From positions 22,725,319 to 22,789,318 of the forward strand of contig NC_037591.1 of NCBI RefSeq assembly GCF_003073045.1: a DNA stretch of 64,000 bases, written 5' to 3'. The notes under the pieces are model-generated. The model ran no database searches. It was not told the DNA's origin and saw only the letters and a list, made by a program, of their open reading frames with translations. This document shows positions 13,612-25,813 of this stretch, piece after piece. Origin of the DNA: Pomacea canaliculata. Lineage: Eukaryota > Mollusca > Gastropoda > Architaenioglossa > Ampullariidae. Within the stretch, counting starts at the first letter, position 1; each line of letters begins with the position of its first letter. The position numbers and the translations under genes were made by a program.

Positions 13612-13914
13612 CCCTGCTCTTTCGGTGTTCGTGAAACGCTTATTAAAAACTCTTCGATATTGGATGAAATAAGTTATAAACAAGGTTCTCTAACAAAGTT
13701 TTACAAATGGAAAGAAATGCACTAAAATGGAATTCATCTCAAACGTACCCAGATTCTCTGTCTCTATCATCTCTGCAATATTTTTACAGGTCTCACAAGA
13801 TTTTTCCCCCCTTACGTGTAGACTGTCTGGTCTTCATATGCGGAAAGATGACAAACCTGTGCCGATCTGTGCATGCAGGGCACAGACACTGGCATCTCAA
13901 AACATCGTTTAAAC

Positions 13915-13990
13915 GAAAGCCGGAAGTGATGGGAGTGTATCTCAGTCCCGCGCATGCGCGTCGCAAGTAATTTGTTCGCTGGTGAGTCCT
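13915..13990 (+). promoter_or_regulatory. Promoter-like cluster: ETS site plus NRF1 site
   Basis: CCGGAAGTGA (ETS-type) at 13920-13929 and the palindromic CGCGCATGCGCG (NRF1-type) at 13949-13960 lie 20 bases apart. A GTGAGT donor-like site follows at 13982. Such pairs are typical of CpG-island promoters of housekeeping genes. Another NRF1-like site, TGCGCATGCGTG, lies near 14136-14147. Transcription is inferred, not shown. Confidence 0.35.
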
Positions 13991-14024
13991 TCTGATTTAG
14001 CAGTCAGGTGACCGCACGTCTTAC

Positions 14025-14055
14025 CTCGTCATCCCGTTCACACACCTGTGTGGGG
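14025..14055 (-). other. Possible 31-nt exon (coding or 5' UTR)
   Basis: On the minus strand a long T-rich tract (complement of about 14058-14105) ends in GATACCAG. The next 31 bases end at GAG followed by GTAAGA (complement of 14019-14024). One frame is open (PTQVCERDDE) with the first base completing a codon. It is too short to judge coding potential. Confidence 0.2.
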
Positions 14056-14109
14056 CTGGTATCAAAGCCAAAAAGAAAAAAGCAAACAAGCCAAAATCAA
14101 ATACCACAA

Positions 14110-15335
14110 AAAAAACCAAAAACTGTTGCCGCTGATTGCGCATGCGTGAGCTCGCAAAGGCATGCCCTCATTTGCACGAGTTGAACAGGAAATACAGAAG
14201 CACTATTTTCTGTAATAATTTCACCTCCATAGCCCCCTACACCTCCCATCTGTCCCTCCGTGCCTCCATCTCTTCCTGCCTCTCGTCTCCTCTTGTTTTC
14301 ATCTCTCTCTCTCTCCTTCCATCCATCAAGCTGTCCCTCAGACATCAGAGTGTTTGAACGAGATGTCTCTGTCTCTCGCCACTCTCGTTAATGGCTCCCG
14401 AGATATCGATCTGAAGCAAAAATTACGGGAAAAAGTTTGTGGCGCGGACTTCACTGGAAAGCTGTTTTCCCATTTGCAAAACCAAAATCAATAGTTTGAT
14501 CACATATCGAGAAAAAGCCACATTGTTTGATGTCCTCGCCGCGCAGACAAACACATCGACATGTCGACGACCGAACAACGATTCGTCGATTTCTTCGTTG
14601 TCACTGTCGCAGGTTTGGTGTGAAAGATCTTTGGTGGCCAACAGCAAGCCATGACCTCTGATCCATTAAGAAGGTTCTGTTTAGTCAAGCGTGTAGCTCG
14701 CAACATGCGAGAGATTGAACAGTGAGCGGAGTCAGTGTGTGTGTGTGTGTGTGTGCGCACGAGTATCGTTTAAGTATGTCTTCTGCTGGAAAGTGTGTGA
14801 ATGATTGAATAAATGCACAAGCAGAAGCACAAGGTTCTGAAATATTTTCCAGACATGTTTTGATAGAACAGACGGAGAACGAACGAACAATCGAACGAAC
14901 CATCCTTCCACCCAACCCAACCAACGCTTCCTGTAATATTTTAATTTGGAAATTTGATTGCATAATTATAAACGTGTGACCTCGGTGAGACTTTAAAGCA
15001 AATGGTTTGCGACTGGAAAATCCTCCCACCTTCACACACAGTTCACCTAGCTGATTTTTCAGGTAAGGTAAAAGAAGATGATGATGAAGAAGAAAAAAAG
15101 AAAAGCGGCGTAAGAACTGAATGAACCCCGCTATCCGCAAATACCGTAGTCTGGGCAGGATGAACCACTTACATTTACTGCCCCTAAGGCCACTAGGCCA
15201 TGGGGCAAAACTTCACCTTGACTTTGAATTAAACGTACAATAGGCATACTGAGTCAAATGGCCTCTGAGGAACGTAGACTCTTAGCCAGAGGGTCTCTTA
15301 CATTTGCCCTAGGTTTAACTCTTATTAATCATTAA
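14110..15335. other. No gene seen
   Basis: Overlapping short frames on both strands, a GT microsatellite at 14738-14754 and a GAA-rich run near 15070-15100. No splice-bounded exon was supported. Confidence 0.5.
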
Positions 15336-15339
15336 TCAT

Positions 15340-15480
15340 TTTATTTTAATCATTCTATTACGTGTCACCCAACGTGTGTTTGAGTCAGAAGAAACGGGAG
15401 TTCAGTGTTCGAACCCAACCGGCCGACAGTCACCGAAACTGAGGCATTGTGTTTTCCTCTCTCTCTCTGTTGGGTTACAC
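15340..15480 (+). repeat. tRNA-derived SINE-like unit (degenerate)
   Basis: GTGTTCGAACCC at 15405-15416 is a good RNA polymerase III B box. A pyrimidine-rich tail (TTTTCCTCTCTCTCTC, about 15450-15467) follows, like the tail seen near 50650-50700 on the minus strand. The A box is weak. Confidence 0.4.
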
Positions 15481-15824
15481 AGACAACGGAAGACAGGAAG
15501 AGTTGAATAATCTCAATCTCTTGATGCTGCAGTATTTAGACTTTTCGCTGTTTCAATCTCCATAGCGACTGACAACCACAGACCTTCCAGGCTGCACGTG
15601 ACACCAACGTTCTATGTAACGCTTATTCCCGAGTGTTTTGAGAATGGTATAACATGCATTCACGCGTCGTCTGTGTGTTTAGTACTCTTATCTTCCGAAA
15701 AGCGAATTTAGTCCGTGGTAAGTAAACTTCGCCATCACATTAACCTACATCTGCCACTACGGCATTCCGGAAGTAGAGGCCTAGAGTGTTGAGTACTTCC
15801 TGTTGCTAACACGGGCTCTTGAAA

Positions 15825-16175
15825 ATGGTGAGAGAGAGAGGAGGGAGGTAGGAGGGGGCGTGTGTGAGAGAAAAGAGAGAGAGCTCGAGAGTGTGAGAAA
15901 GAGAGAAAGATGGATGGAACGATAATTTTATAAAAGCAGAATGAGAAAGACAGAGAAAGGGAGGTGGAGACAAGACAGAACAAGAATGAAACGATAAAAG
16001 CGGGATTAAGAAAGAAAAAAGAAAAAAAGAAGAGAGGGAAATAAAAGTAAGAGAAAGACAACGAACGGAGTTCGCGAAGGACGTACAACATGCAGACAGA
16101 GGACTAGGACTATCCATGTGGACACACCCGGGAAAGACAACTGAGAGAATCTTGAAGAAGGAGCATGATGACATG
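15825..16175 (+). repeat. Long polypurine-biased tract
   Basis: About 350 bases are dominated by G and A on the plus strand, including (GA)n runs at 15829-15842 and 15868-15882. The complementary strand gives artefactual Ser/Leu/Phe-rich frames up to 122 codons, which I do not call as genes. Confidence 0.7.
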
Positions 16176-16924
16176 AATGAACTTTGTCATGATGTGGCAC
16201 GGTGAGTCACTAACATCACTACTCAACTGACAACATGACACCGTTCCCCATTGTTCTCTGTTCAGAACTCCAAACAGTGCAAATGATGCGATGACCTAGA
16301 GTCCTTGACGTTTGTGATACTTTTAAACTTTTAATTTATTCTCTACGTGCATTGCTCCACTTCTTCTCCGTCAGACGTGCGTAGCAACTGAGGAATTAAT
16401 AAAATTTCTTTAAAATTCCCGTGAGATGGACCGAAAGATTGCCATCATTTTTCAACTACAGTCAACTAGCTGAACTATTGCTGGCTGCCGAGAAAATAGT
16501 CTTTTGTCACTGAATGCGATCTCCCTGTTCACTGCTGGAGGACAGGCCGAGCACTGCTCAGCTCACAGGGGGTTAAAGAGGGGCCAACAACATCCACAGA
16601 AGTGATGCAAGTCCCTAGTCTGACAAACCTTTGTCCCTGATGACATTTTGATGAGAATAATTCATCTGGAGCAAACAGGCTTGATGCTGTGAGGATATTA
16701 TAATATAGTGGATGGTATCAAGGATGATGGATGATGGTGTACTGACTGCTATGATGGAGATATCAGACAAGTAGATGATGAACAAGTAGGTAAATATGGT
16801 AATATTGCAAAATAATAACAATGTAGTGCAACAGTACATCACAAATGAAATAGTAATGCACCCTTCCTCACAACGGGCTCAAGGTGTTATACCCACGCAT
16901 ACATAAGGTAATGTAGTCACGTCA

Positions 16925-17135
16925 CTTGACGGTTGGAGGTGAGGATGTCAAAACCCTCACTCATCTCAGGGTCAGCATTTGTGAGTACATTTCCTCACTG
17001 CTTTATCTTCCCCAACCCTCTACGAGGTCAGGTGTACAATCCACAGCCGGTTCAACTGGAGAAGTATGCTGCGTGACACGGGTATCGAACCGGCATTCCT
17101 TCAGGTTCAAACGCTGTTACACTAATGTTATCCTT
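16925..17135 (-). repeat. tRNA-derived SINE-like unit
   Basis: Read on the minus strand, AACATTAGTGTAACAGCG (complement of about 17112-17129) gives an A-box-like head and GGTTCGATACCCG (complement near 17078-17090) a strong B box. A non-tRNA body runs down to about 16925. Boundaries are approximate. Confidence 0.5.
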
Positions 17136-17139
17136 CAAG

Positions 17140-19665
17140 AAAGCGCATACCTTCACGAAGTGAGAAGCATGACTGAGAAGTGTAATGTGAAGATGCGAGA
17201 AATAGAATGTGATGATGTGATACTATGGTTGTGTAGAGAAGACGGGTCACGGATGGACCAGTGCTCTGCATCCATCCTGGTGTCGTTGTTCTCACAGCCA
17301 TTAAGCCATTACGACGATTACGACGACGATGTTTGGTGATCGGAAGAGATGGTATCAGCACCACGACTACAAAAGGCCATGTCTAAGCTGCAGCGCGCGA
17401 GGACAGCGATCAGCCATCGCCAGCAACGCCAGACAGCGCCACCTTTGTGCCCCCGTCACAGTTCAGTGCCCGGCTAACGACCGCGAGACCGCCGACGGTT
17501 ACATCACGTCCACGATCGACGGTTGACAGCAAGTGGAACCCGACACACGTGGGCGAGTTGACCACTCACACACACACGACAGAGCGAGACAGCGCTCAAC
17601 TCTTCAATCCCTTCAACTTGCCTAGAGGTGTGTCCCTCTCATTTCCGTTGCTATGGCGACATCGTGAACGGAAGCAGCCACAGCTTGGGCGACCGGAGCT
17701 GGAGCAGCCGCGCGGCTCGCGCAGGCGCGTCCGGCCGGAAATGACGAGATGGTGATTATCTCATCCGACGCCACACGACATCTAGGACAGAGCGATCGCT
17801 TTGTTGGGCCCCGCCATCACCCGAGGCCACGCCAACCGATTCCTCCTCTCGCGCCTCGCAACCGTCACACTGGGGGCTGCCAGTTGTAAACAGTTTATTT
17901 CCTAAGCTGGTTAAATGTCCATCTCCCCTTATCCTCCCACTTCACCCCTCAACCAATCCCGTTACGTGATCCGTACTCTCCCAGCTACGTGTTTGACGTT
18001 TCAATTTACGTGAAAGTTTCTACGTCGCGTTACGTGAGTCTTATTCTACGTACTTGGCGCCTGGCGCTCGGCTCCTGATGCCGAGTCCCAAGTGCGTCCG
18101 GACAACGCTCGTTCCGCCCACTGACCTTAATTATGTTGTTTCATTTACACGCCATGTACGTCAGTTTACCCGCCGTCACTCGCTCGCCACCCATTAATCT
18201 GATAAAAAGGCAAGTCTTGGAACAAATCGAGATTCTGGCCGGAGTGGATGAAAGGCTATTATCGGTGTGTGACGTCACGAACTGTCCTCTTTGCTTGGCG
18301 GGTCCTGGGTAGCGAGTGGCCACATTATCTCTCTCTCTTCCACTGTCCCATGTGACCACGCCGGGAACACTGTGGCAATCATTGATGAATCTATTGTCAG
18401 AATTAAAACATGCTTCTCTCTCCCTCCCACCTCTCTTCCACGACCATTTCCAAATAGCTCTTTCCCTTGTCCTCCACAAGTACACCATAAAAAATGCATC
18501 ACCAAAGTGGTGGTAGTGGTGGTGTTGACAACAGTTGTGGGGGAAGTTGGGGGCAGAATCACCGTCGTGTTTGTCCAAGCTAACAAAATGTGCGCCAAGT
18601 TGGACACTGACTGACCGGTAACCCTCATTCCAACCATACCCCCCTTCTCTCTCTCTGTTGTACAAAATGTCGGCAAGCTCCAGTTACTCTTCCTTCCACC
18701 AGTACATCCTTTCCTGACTAGATGAAGAAGACATCTTGTCGGAATGTTGGCGTAGAAATTCCCTCCTCCACCTCCTCCATCCCGTGGTCGTCTGGTTGGT
18801 TTCAGCTGTTGGCAAACAATTGTCTTGCCAACAAGGCACGTAGTCTCGGCCAGCACTCGCCGCCTGGTCCCCTCAAAGCGACGGCGGAAGTCAACACTGC
18901 GCATGCCCCCTCCTTCTCCCCAACAAAGCGCTCCATTTCGCAAATGACGCCTATGGCGGTCGTCGGCGGAACTGCTGATGGTTGGGGCTTTGCACTCGAA
19001 ACCAACTTAATGAGGACAGCAGCGTGTTTGCCGAGACAACGTAATGCCATGTCTACTTAACTAACTTTTCCTTTTCTTGTTCCGTCACCTCTCCCCCTCC
19101 TCCACGTCCTACTCCCCCCCCCACCTTACTCATCTTGTCCGACTCTGAGCCCTACTCAGTGCAGATACTGACTGCCATGGTTCATTAGGCAGACCACCCA
19201 TCATTTCTCCCTTGTACTCCCGCTTGTCTATCTACTGTGTTCTTGCCCTTTACTTTTTAATGAGGGAGCTCGATGATCACGGTAATCAACACACAAATCA
19301 CGAGCGCTGTGGGAATGAAACACAAGACCGTGATCTGAAGACGACCGCTCGGTGAAGCTTTCGTAGTTAAATGTGGCGACAGATGTACCTCGTAAGTCGA
19401 AACAAGACACCTGACCGGATTTCGGAGTGCGAGTCAACGTCGTATCAGGATTCGTCATCTCAGAGCCATCGGCTTTCCGACACACGATGGACTGCGACTA
19501 GGGGGCGGACCTTACATGGAACTCAAACTTTAACCTCATTCTCGACCCGTAATAATGAATAAGAGCAGATTTCCATGTCAGACGACACGAAAATGAAAGC
19601 AGTTAAATAAGGCGCCTTTCCCCCCGATGATACTGTTGTCAGGAAATATATTTGTGCAAATATGC
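17140..19665. other. No confident gene; CpG-rich stretch at 17380-17880 and a long unproven frame
   Basis: 17380-17880 is GC- and CpG-rich and could be a promoter region. A minus-strand frame of 222 codons (18943 to 18275) is the longest in the window. It overlaps other long frames, includes a poly-Thr run from an ACC repeat, and shows no domain. A CRE (TGACGTCA) lies at 18270-18277. 19060-19140 is pyrimidine-rich. Confidence 0.45.
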
Positions 19666-19669
19666 AGTC

Positions 19670-19729
19670 GGCTCCATGGATTTCGTTGTTCTAGACTTTG
19701 AGAAAGCGTTCCATGCGCAAACAACATGA
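19670..19729 (+). mobile_element. LINE reverse-transcriptase motif A relic
   Basis: The frame from ATG 19676 reads MDFVVLDFEKAFHAQTT and then stops. This matches the motif A block of non-LTR reverse transcriptases (hydrophobics, D-F-x-K-A-F-D), with the second catalytic-region Asp replaced by His. No other RT blocks were found next to it, so it is a short fragment. Confidence 0.4.
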
Positions 19730-21450
19730 AACCGTTATCTGTAGGGGACAGAGAGAACTTTAATGAATCGGAAATTAATTTGGTTGTATGTTTATGTGCA
19801 TGTTCCCTCTTGACAGTTGTTCCCCATGGACCCAGCCATCAGTTTAAGCCCCGGCATCACCACCCAGAAAAAGCTATTCAATACATACCAGAACCTGACA
19901 CCGCAGCCTCTCAGCTAATTAACTGGACCAGTTTCAAGTCATTCGGCAAGTAGACCAGGCAGCGCCTGTTAACGCAGTGCAAAGAGGTCTCGCGGAAGGG
20001 ATGGGGAGGGAGAGGCAACACCGGAAGCGCAGCGTCCACTGGCGGCAGGACAGGTCATGTTTACGTTTCGTGTTCTCCTTTGTCGGCGAATGCTCATGCA
20101 AGTGTTCGTATCGTGCCTTTGAAGTCGCCAGCAGGCACGGGCCACAACTCGCAAGGGAAGTGGAGGAGGGGAACCGTGCAAGGAACTGAGTCTCTGCACG
20201 TGTGTGCGACAGTCCAAGTGTCGGCGTTCAGCTGTCATTCACAAACGGCGACATGACTATCTACGAGAGCATCGTATGCATAGTCACACAGCACAAAGGT
20301 CAAACGTCAACGTGTCGCAAGAATGATGGTTTATTACGTGACATTTACGTGGTGGTCACGTAGACGTTACCGAAAGAGCTCCGTTTGCAGGGAAACAAAT
20401 TGCCCCTAAGACACTAACCAGGCATTGACAAGAACACTTTTCCGTTTCATGGATTCATGGGAGTGAATGCGATTTACCGATATCGAGTATTATTTTTATG
20501 TCGCGTGCCGCTTATGTAACCTGCACCATCTACCACTTGTAACGCCATACATACCAACATGAAACACGAACAGACATAAACCTGATAACTCCTCTGTTTA
20601 GAAACCAAAAGTAGTCAAAGCAAAACAAAATTTTGACAGCTTATGAAAAATGAGAGGACTTTCCAACTGGCGAGAGCATCGCCTGACGAGCTGCAATATG
20701 GCGGTTTGCTGGCTCCAAGCAGAGCCAGCCTGGGTCTATCCATCAGCTTCAATGACAGGCGCTAATGGGCATGCTTAAAGGACAACACGAGTTACGACTG
20801 ACTGCTGATAATGACTTTTTTAACCATTAAAACATAATGTAACTTTATAAACATTTGATATATATATATATCGATATAAAATCTTTTTTTTCCCCTAATT
20901 TAGCTGCATGCAACATTTACTATTTACTCGCACATGTTCCCGTTTAAGCTACAGGAAAATCTCTTTGTTGTACTGAAAGTCCAAGACTTGCCTGTATTGT
21001 ATAAGTGACTGAATAACAATCACTTCTGAAATGTTTTGAGAAAAATGTTGGAGTCCGGTGTGGGGACGAAGTTCGCTCGGCACGCTTGAACTACATAGCA
21101 GAGTTAATCCACTGGTGTTTGCTGCCATTATTTTAAGAATTTTCTAACTGAATACAAACTCCGAGTGTCGAAGAGAACACTGCAACAGAGTGTCCTCGTC
21201 TGTTTTCTGTTATCGAGCATTGAGCATCTTCTGTCTTCGAATTGAGTTCATGCAGATGATGCTATTTTTAGAAATACTTTTTCTCTTGCCTCTTTGTCAA
21301 AAATCCCCCCAGAATATGTTTTTGTGATACTTCTGCTCTCCTTCCAGCCATTCTAGCTGAGCTCGTGTTGTCCTGTACGAGGCCGCTGTGCGCTGCACGA
21401 CACCTAGCGGCTGAGGCCACTGCCCCTGTCACTCCGTGTGATGTGCTGGG
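19730..21450. other. No gene seen
   Basis: No supported exon. ACGT-rich sites lie at 20335-20370, a (TA)n run at 20860-20875, and AT-rich DNA continues to 21050. Confidence 0.55.
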
Positions 21451-21454
21451 CGTG

Positions 21455-21802
21455 GAGATGAGGAGTCAATGTCAGATGGAGGTACAGGGAATGTCGACCT
21501 CCCTCTTCCCCCTTTCTTCTGGGCAGTAAAAGTTCGCCCTTTGACCGAGCGATCCACAAACTCGTCCTTTGACTGTCATAAAGAAAATGATGGAGGATGC
21601 TCTCACGGCCCCGCGATAGCTCAGTTGGTAGAGCGGAGGATTGTAGTTGGATGATGATGGCAATCCTTAGGTCGATGGTTCGAATCCGTCTCGCGGGAGT
21701 TTATTTTATTTTATTTGCTCATTTATTTTATTTCTTTTCTATATTGGATCATCAATAATTCATGGTTTTGCGAAATGGTAACACTCAATGAAGCAGCCGT
21801 TT
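21455..21802 (+). repeat. Inverted duplication, left arm, carrying a tRNA-Tyr gene
   Basis: This roughly 350-base segment matches the reverse complement of 26943-27297 over its whole length. The match covers about 150 bases upstream of the tRNA (from GATGAGGAGTCAATGTCAG to GATGGAGGATGCTCTCAC) and about 100 bases downstream (TTATTTTATTTTATTT through GGTTTTGCGAAATGGTAAC). Scattered substitutions mean it is an old duplication. Confidence 0.85.
21610..21698 (+). tRNA. tRNA-Tyr (GTA), intron-containing
   Basis: This 89-base gene encodes a tyrosine tRNA. The acceptor stem CCCGCGA (21610-21616) pairs with TCGCGGG (21691-21697), with discriminator A at 21698. The D-arm/A-box region is TAGCTCAGTTGGTAGAGCGG and the B box GGTTCGAATCC. 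The anticodon is GTA at 21643-21645. A 16-base intron lies at 21647-21662, just 3' of the base after the anticodon, which is the canonical place for eukaryotic tRNA-Tyr introns. After removal the stem GAGGA/TCCTT closes. The downstream T-rich sequence (TTTT at 21704-21707) can terminate RNA polymerase III. Confidence 0.97.
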
Positions 21803-21867
21803 ATTTGCGGGTGTGGCGTGCAGACGGGCTGACCATAAAACAACAGTTATTACTGCTCGTTCTGACG

Positions 21868-22048
21868 CACAATAATTAAGTGATGGTATTGATAACAGTA
21901 TAACTACTTGTTACATTAAAAAAATCACCTTGGATCGAATTTTAGTCTCCAGCAACCACACAATAATTAAGTGATGGCATTAAAAGCAATGTAACTACGT
22001 CTTACATAAAAAATAGCCTTCGATCAAATTCTAGTCTCCAGCAACAAC
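21868..22048 (+). repeat. Two-copy tandem repeat, 91-base period
   Basis: CACAATAATTAAGTGATGG begins at 21868 and again at 21959. Both units end with GTCTCCAGCAAC, with moderate divergence between them. It lies just downstream of the first tRNA-Tyr gene and is not present beside the other two. Confidence 0.85.
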
Positions 22049-22049
22049 G

Positions 22050-23143
22050 ACGATCTTTTAATAATATTCCTCCACCACAAACCTCCTCTACCATCAGCAG
22101 CAGCTTCTCTACCACCAGCTCTCCAACATCATCAACACCTCGGTTTACACCGCAGCTGTCGCAGTCCACCCGCTTTCTGATCCCCCCGTCCTCCACCCCC
22201 ATTGTTTACCTGATGGGCGGCTTCATTTCCCTTTTCAATTAACGGCAAACTGATCATTTATTATTTAGCTTTGGTGTCGGCCATTACACCACAGCCTCGC
22301 CCACCACAATGTTGGTGGCGCCGCGCTCCTCCCTGCCAGCAGCTTCTTTATAACGCAGTAAGCATCACGTGACCCAGCCAGCGGCGATGTAGAGGATTGT
22401 GTTGCAGACAAGTTCTGCTTGACGATCTCCATCATCAGTCCACACATCATAAGATTCGTCGTGTGAGTTTCTCACGGTTGTCACGTCACTTATTAATGGG
22501 ACAGGCAAACATACACATTGACTAATAACAATACAAACAACAAAAGACACGAACGAACTGGTAAATAAAATACAGACGTATAAACAAGTAACCATAGACA
22601 CGCGAGAAACAAACTGCGATATACATGAATGGAAAAAACAACAGAAGGTGAAACACAAGCGAACAAGTATACACAAAATACAAACATTTTAATGCATAAA
22701 TGCACATTCATAAGGACATAAACATAGACATGTAATATGTAAACAAGTATGTATAAACTAATGTATGTAATAATAAATGTGTATGTGTGTGTGTGTGTCA
22801 GCCGTTGACTCGACACGGTTGACTGCACCGCTTAATGAAGCAACTTGAAAGCAGTCTTTTTCAACACTTTTTTTTTAACCTGTCCTGCATGTGACTGGGG
22901 TATGGGGTGGATGGGGACCCCATGCTGACAGTGAACGTTTTCATTCTTGTCTCCTCAATATCTTTTTTGAGGGAGCGGCTCCCCCCATGCCCCTCCCCCC
23001 ATGGTTGTTACACCACAACTCTACACAACAACATTAAACTGACTAAAGCATCATCACATCTCGTCTCAGCTTCAAGTGACACACGCAGCAGCACATCTTC
23101 TGTCATTAGATGAAGGAACTTATTTAAGGCTAACGATCATCAG
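22050..23143. other. No gene seen
   Basis: Spacer between the first and second tRNA-Tyr genes, with TCACGTGA at 22365-22372 and a GT microsatellite at 22783-22798. AT-rich minus-strand frames around 22490-22830 are Val/Phe/Cys-rich and look like chance. Confidence 0.55.
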
Positions 23144-23232
23144 CCCGCGATAGCTCAGTTGGTAGAGCGGAGGACTGTAGTTGGATCATAATGGCAATCC
23201 TTAGGTCGATGGTTCGAATCCGTCTCGCGGGA
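23144..23232 (+). tRNA. tRNA-Tyr (GTA), intron-containing
   Basis: This 89-base gene has the same mature sequence layout as the copy at 21610. Acceptor CCCGCGA (23144-23150) pairs with TCGCGGG (23225-23231), followed by discriminator A. The anticodon GTA is at 23177-23179 and the 16-base intron at 23181-23196. The intron differs at two positions from the first copy, and base 32 is C instead of T. A T run from 23234 is a strong RNA polymerase III terminator. The flanks are unrelated to the other two copies, so it moved or arose by a different event. Confidence 0.97.
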
Positions 23233-23239
23233 TTTTTTT

Positions 23240-25805
23240 TTACTTGTTAACAGATGCAACTTTCTGTTGTTTTTGGAAAGTTTAAAATTCTCCTAAGAAG
23301 CTGCACAAGTAGGGAATCAAACTGTGACCCTCGTCAACAGAATTCGAACTATTGTTCCCCAAAACAAGAGGATGACTGGTAACAAGCTTTTATAAAAATC
23401 AGTTAAGTGACAGTAAATGTCAAACGATCTTGGGACTGTGAGAAAATGGTGTTAATATGCACGCGCTGGCGTGTTAATAGATGTATATATATAGAGAGAT
23501 ATGTAACGAGTCCTGATCCCTGCTCACCTGAACAGCTTCACTACCACATGCAGACACATTCCTTCACCTCTCTCCACACACCTCCCCCTCGCCCCTTCAC
23601 CATTTCCATTTACGAGCAGCACAGAAGAGCGGAAGTGAAGGGACTAGGGGCGAGGGCCACTGTAGTCAGACGACGTGATCTCGGGGTCATAGTTAAAATA
23701 TTTGAGGTCACGACTCGACGTCAGAAACGAGGGCGCCAAGGGAAGGGGGAGGGGCGGAACCAGTGGCTCGCGAGGTGCATGTCCCACCGGTTTGTCAGGT
23801 TTTTGAGGAGAGACCGAGCGAGAGACCACCGAAGCCACAGAGCGACGAGAGGGATCGAGTTGAGTGAACAACCACGACCCTCACATCCCAGACCTTAGTA
23901 CCACCACCGCCGCCGCCGTTTCATCATCATCACACCGCCCTCCTCCTGCTCCTAGATGTCACTTCGTCCGCTAAACGACTTTTCACGGTGGGTCCGTCAA
24001 TCAAAAGCTATTACCGACGATGGGAGCTATGAAAGTGGGTTGTTCTCGACTACATGTGAACACTTTTAGGGAGGGACACACTGGGGACAGAGACCGCATG
24101 TTATGATGTATAATCGGTCTTAGGGGCTTGGCTACTTCGGAGGTAGCTATACAGTCCACACACAGTGACATCGTGTAGGATGAACTTCAGCCCTCCAATC
24201 TACCCCCATCTTAGCATCAACACCCGGTATATGGTCAAGCGGACAGAACAAAGGGGATACACCATAGGTTATGGGTTTGACCGGTTATGGGCTCGATATG
24301 AATGTCCGGCCTGGTGCACTCGATCATAGATGACACTGTCCCTCCGTCGGACACGACCGAGACGGTGCAGGGTGTTTACACACCAGATAAGATGACACCA
24401 GCACCACAGTTTATTTCACTCATAAATCAGAGCGTTAAACGTTCAAACACGAACTTTGCCTCCACCCCAGGAGGGCCGGGTGCGGGGTGGGAACAGCGCT
24501 CGTCTCTCTTTCCATTTACCTTCCTGATCCCATCCACAGGAAAATGCGGACGAACTCGGTCGCAGCTTGCTGTGACCTTGACCCCCAATCAACAGTGACT
24601 CGCTCTGTCGCGTGAGAGCGCGTGGAGCAATCATGACGTCACGCCACGGTGCACACACCTCGCCGCGGAGACTCTCGCACGCTCTGTGGTAGAGGACTCG
24701 AGCACCGACACGCGCTTTTATTGCCTTCTCGCACGCGTGCACGCGCACAAACGACAGCATAAAATGACAGTTAGCATGAGTCATGGGGAATAGAACAAGA
24801 TGAAAGACAATGATGAATCGGACACCGACTGGTGAAACTACGAATACAAATGTTTACATAGAGTATATATTTGAAAATATGTCGGTTGAAGAGATACGGA
24901 TCTCTTGATATCTGCTTTGTGTGTGAGTGACAATGTATTTGTGAGTGAGTGTGGGTCAAAGGGTGATTGCCAGAGGACATGACTGCAGTACACAAACACA
25001 TTCTAGAAAGTCATTTGACGGCGGGTGTGCGTGACACTGTGTCCTACTCAGGTCCCAGGGCCCGCAACTGGGTCAGCATCAGTGCAGGCGGCAGTGACGC
25101 CCCCTTGTCCCTCAGTACATGTAGTACAGGCGAGTCTATGATCGTCTGCTACCATCAACAGTTCACCTTCTCTCTTATTCTCATACCCATAGGTCTGCAC
25201 TGGTGTTCAGTCACTAACAGTGTCAGTGGAAGTGGGAGTTGCAGGTGGGGTGGATGCTGTACCCTATGAAGGGGACCGGACTCGTAAACAACTCTATGTT
25301 AAAACAGTGATGTGGATACGAGTGCACTTGTCCTACAGTCTATATTACTTTACTGAATGAAATGTAGATATTGTTACTCGAATTGTACTATTATATACTG
25401 GGACAATAATTCACGATTGTAAGTACAAGGGTCCGGAGGGGTCGTCTGCCGGGCCCGGTGCTGGCTCTCGGCGGCCCTGCGTATAGCTCCTTATCTCTGC
25501 AGTTCATCTGTCGCACACTCTAAGTGCTCTAGTGCACAGATTTCACATCAGTTATTGCGATCGTCGTGTCTTTTTCCTCGTTTTCCTTATCAAACGTCTG
25601 CACATGTGAGCTTGTTAACTAGCCAGAGTCCTATAGCAATGCCAAACTATGTCCGCTCACGCGTAACTTCAAAAGTCAGCGGGAAAACAAACACGATCTG
25701 CCCTTCCATGACCAGATGCTCGACCATTAGCAGACGACCATCTTCTGCCTGGGCTGTCACACGATGTAAACCTTTGTCATGCGAGACTGGAATGTAGACC
25801 CCTGA
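23240..25805. other. No gene seen
   Basis: A degenerate SINE-like B box, GTTTGATTCCC, lies on the minus strand near 23308-23318. A CRE lies at 24634-24641 within a CpG-rich stretch (24600-24760). A 163-codon plus-strand frame at 23407-23898 has no recognisable feature. Confidence 0.5.
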
Positions 25806-25813
25806 ACATGTCC

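Noticed and set aside
15405..15416. Possible tRNA gene from a good B box
   Set aside because: No acceptor stem pairing and no anticodon arm, so treated as a SINE-like unit.
18275..18943. Longest open frame, 222 codons, minus strand
   Set aside because: No domain, includes a low-complexity poly-Thr run, overlaps another long frame (18141-18665), and a frame of this length is not far from chance in 64 kb.
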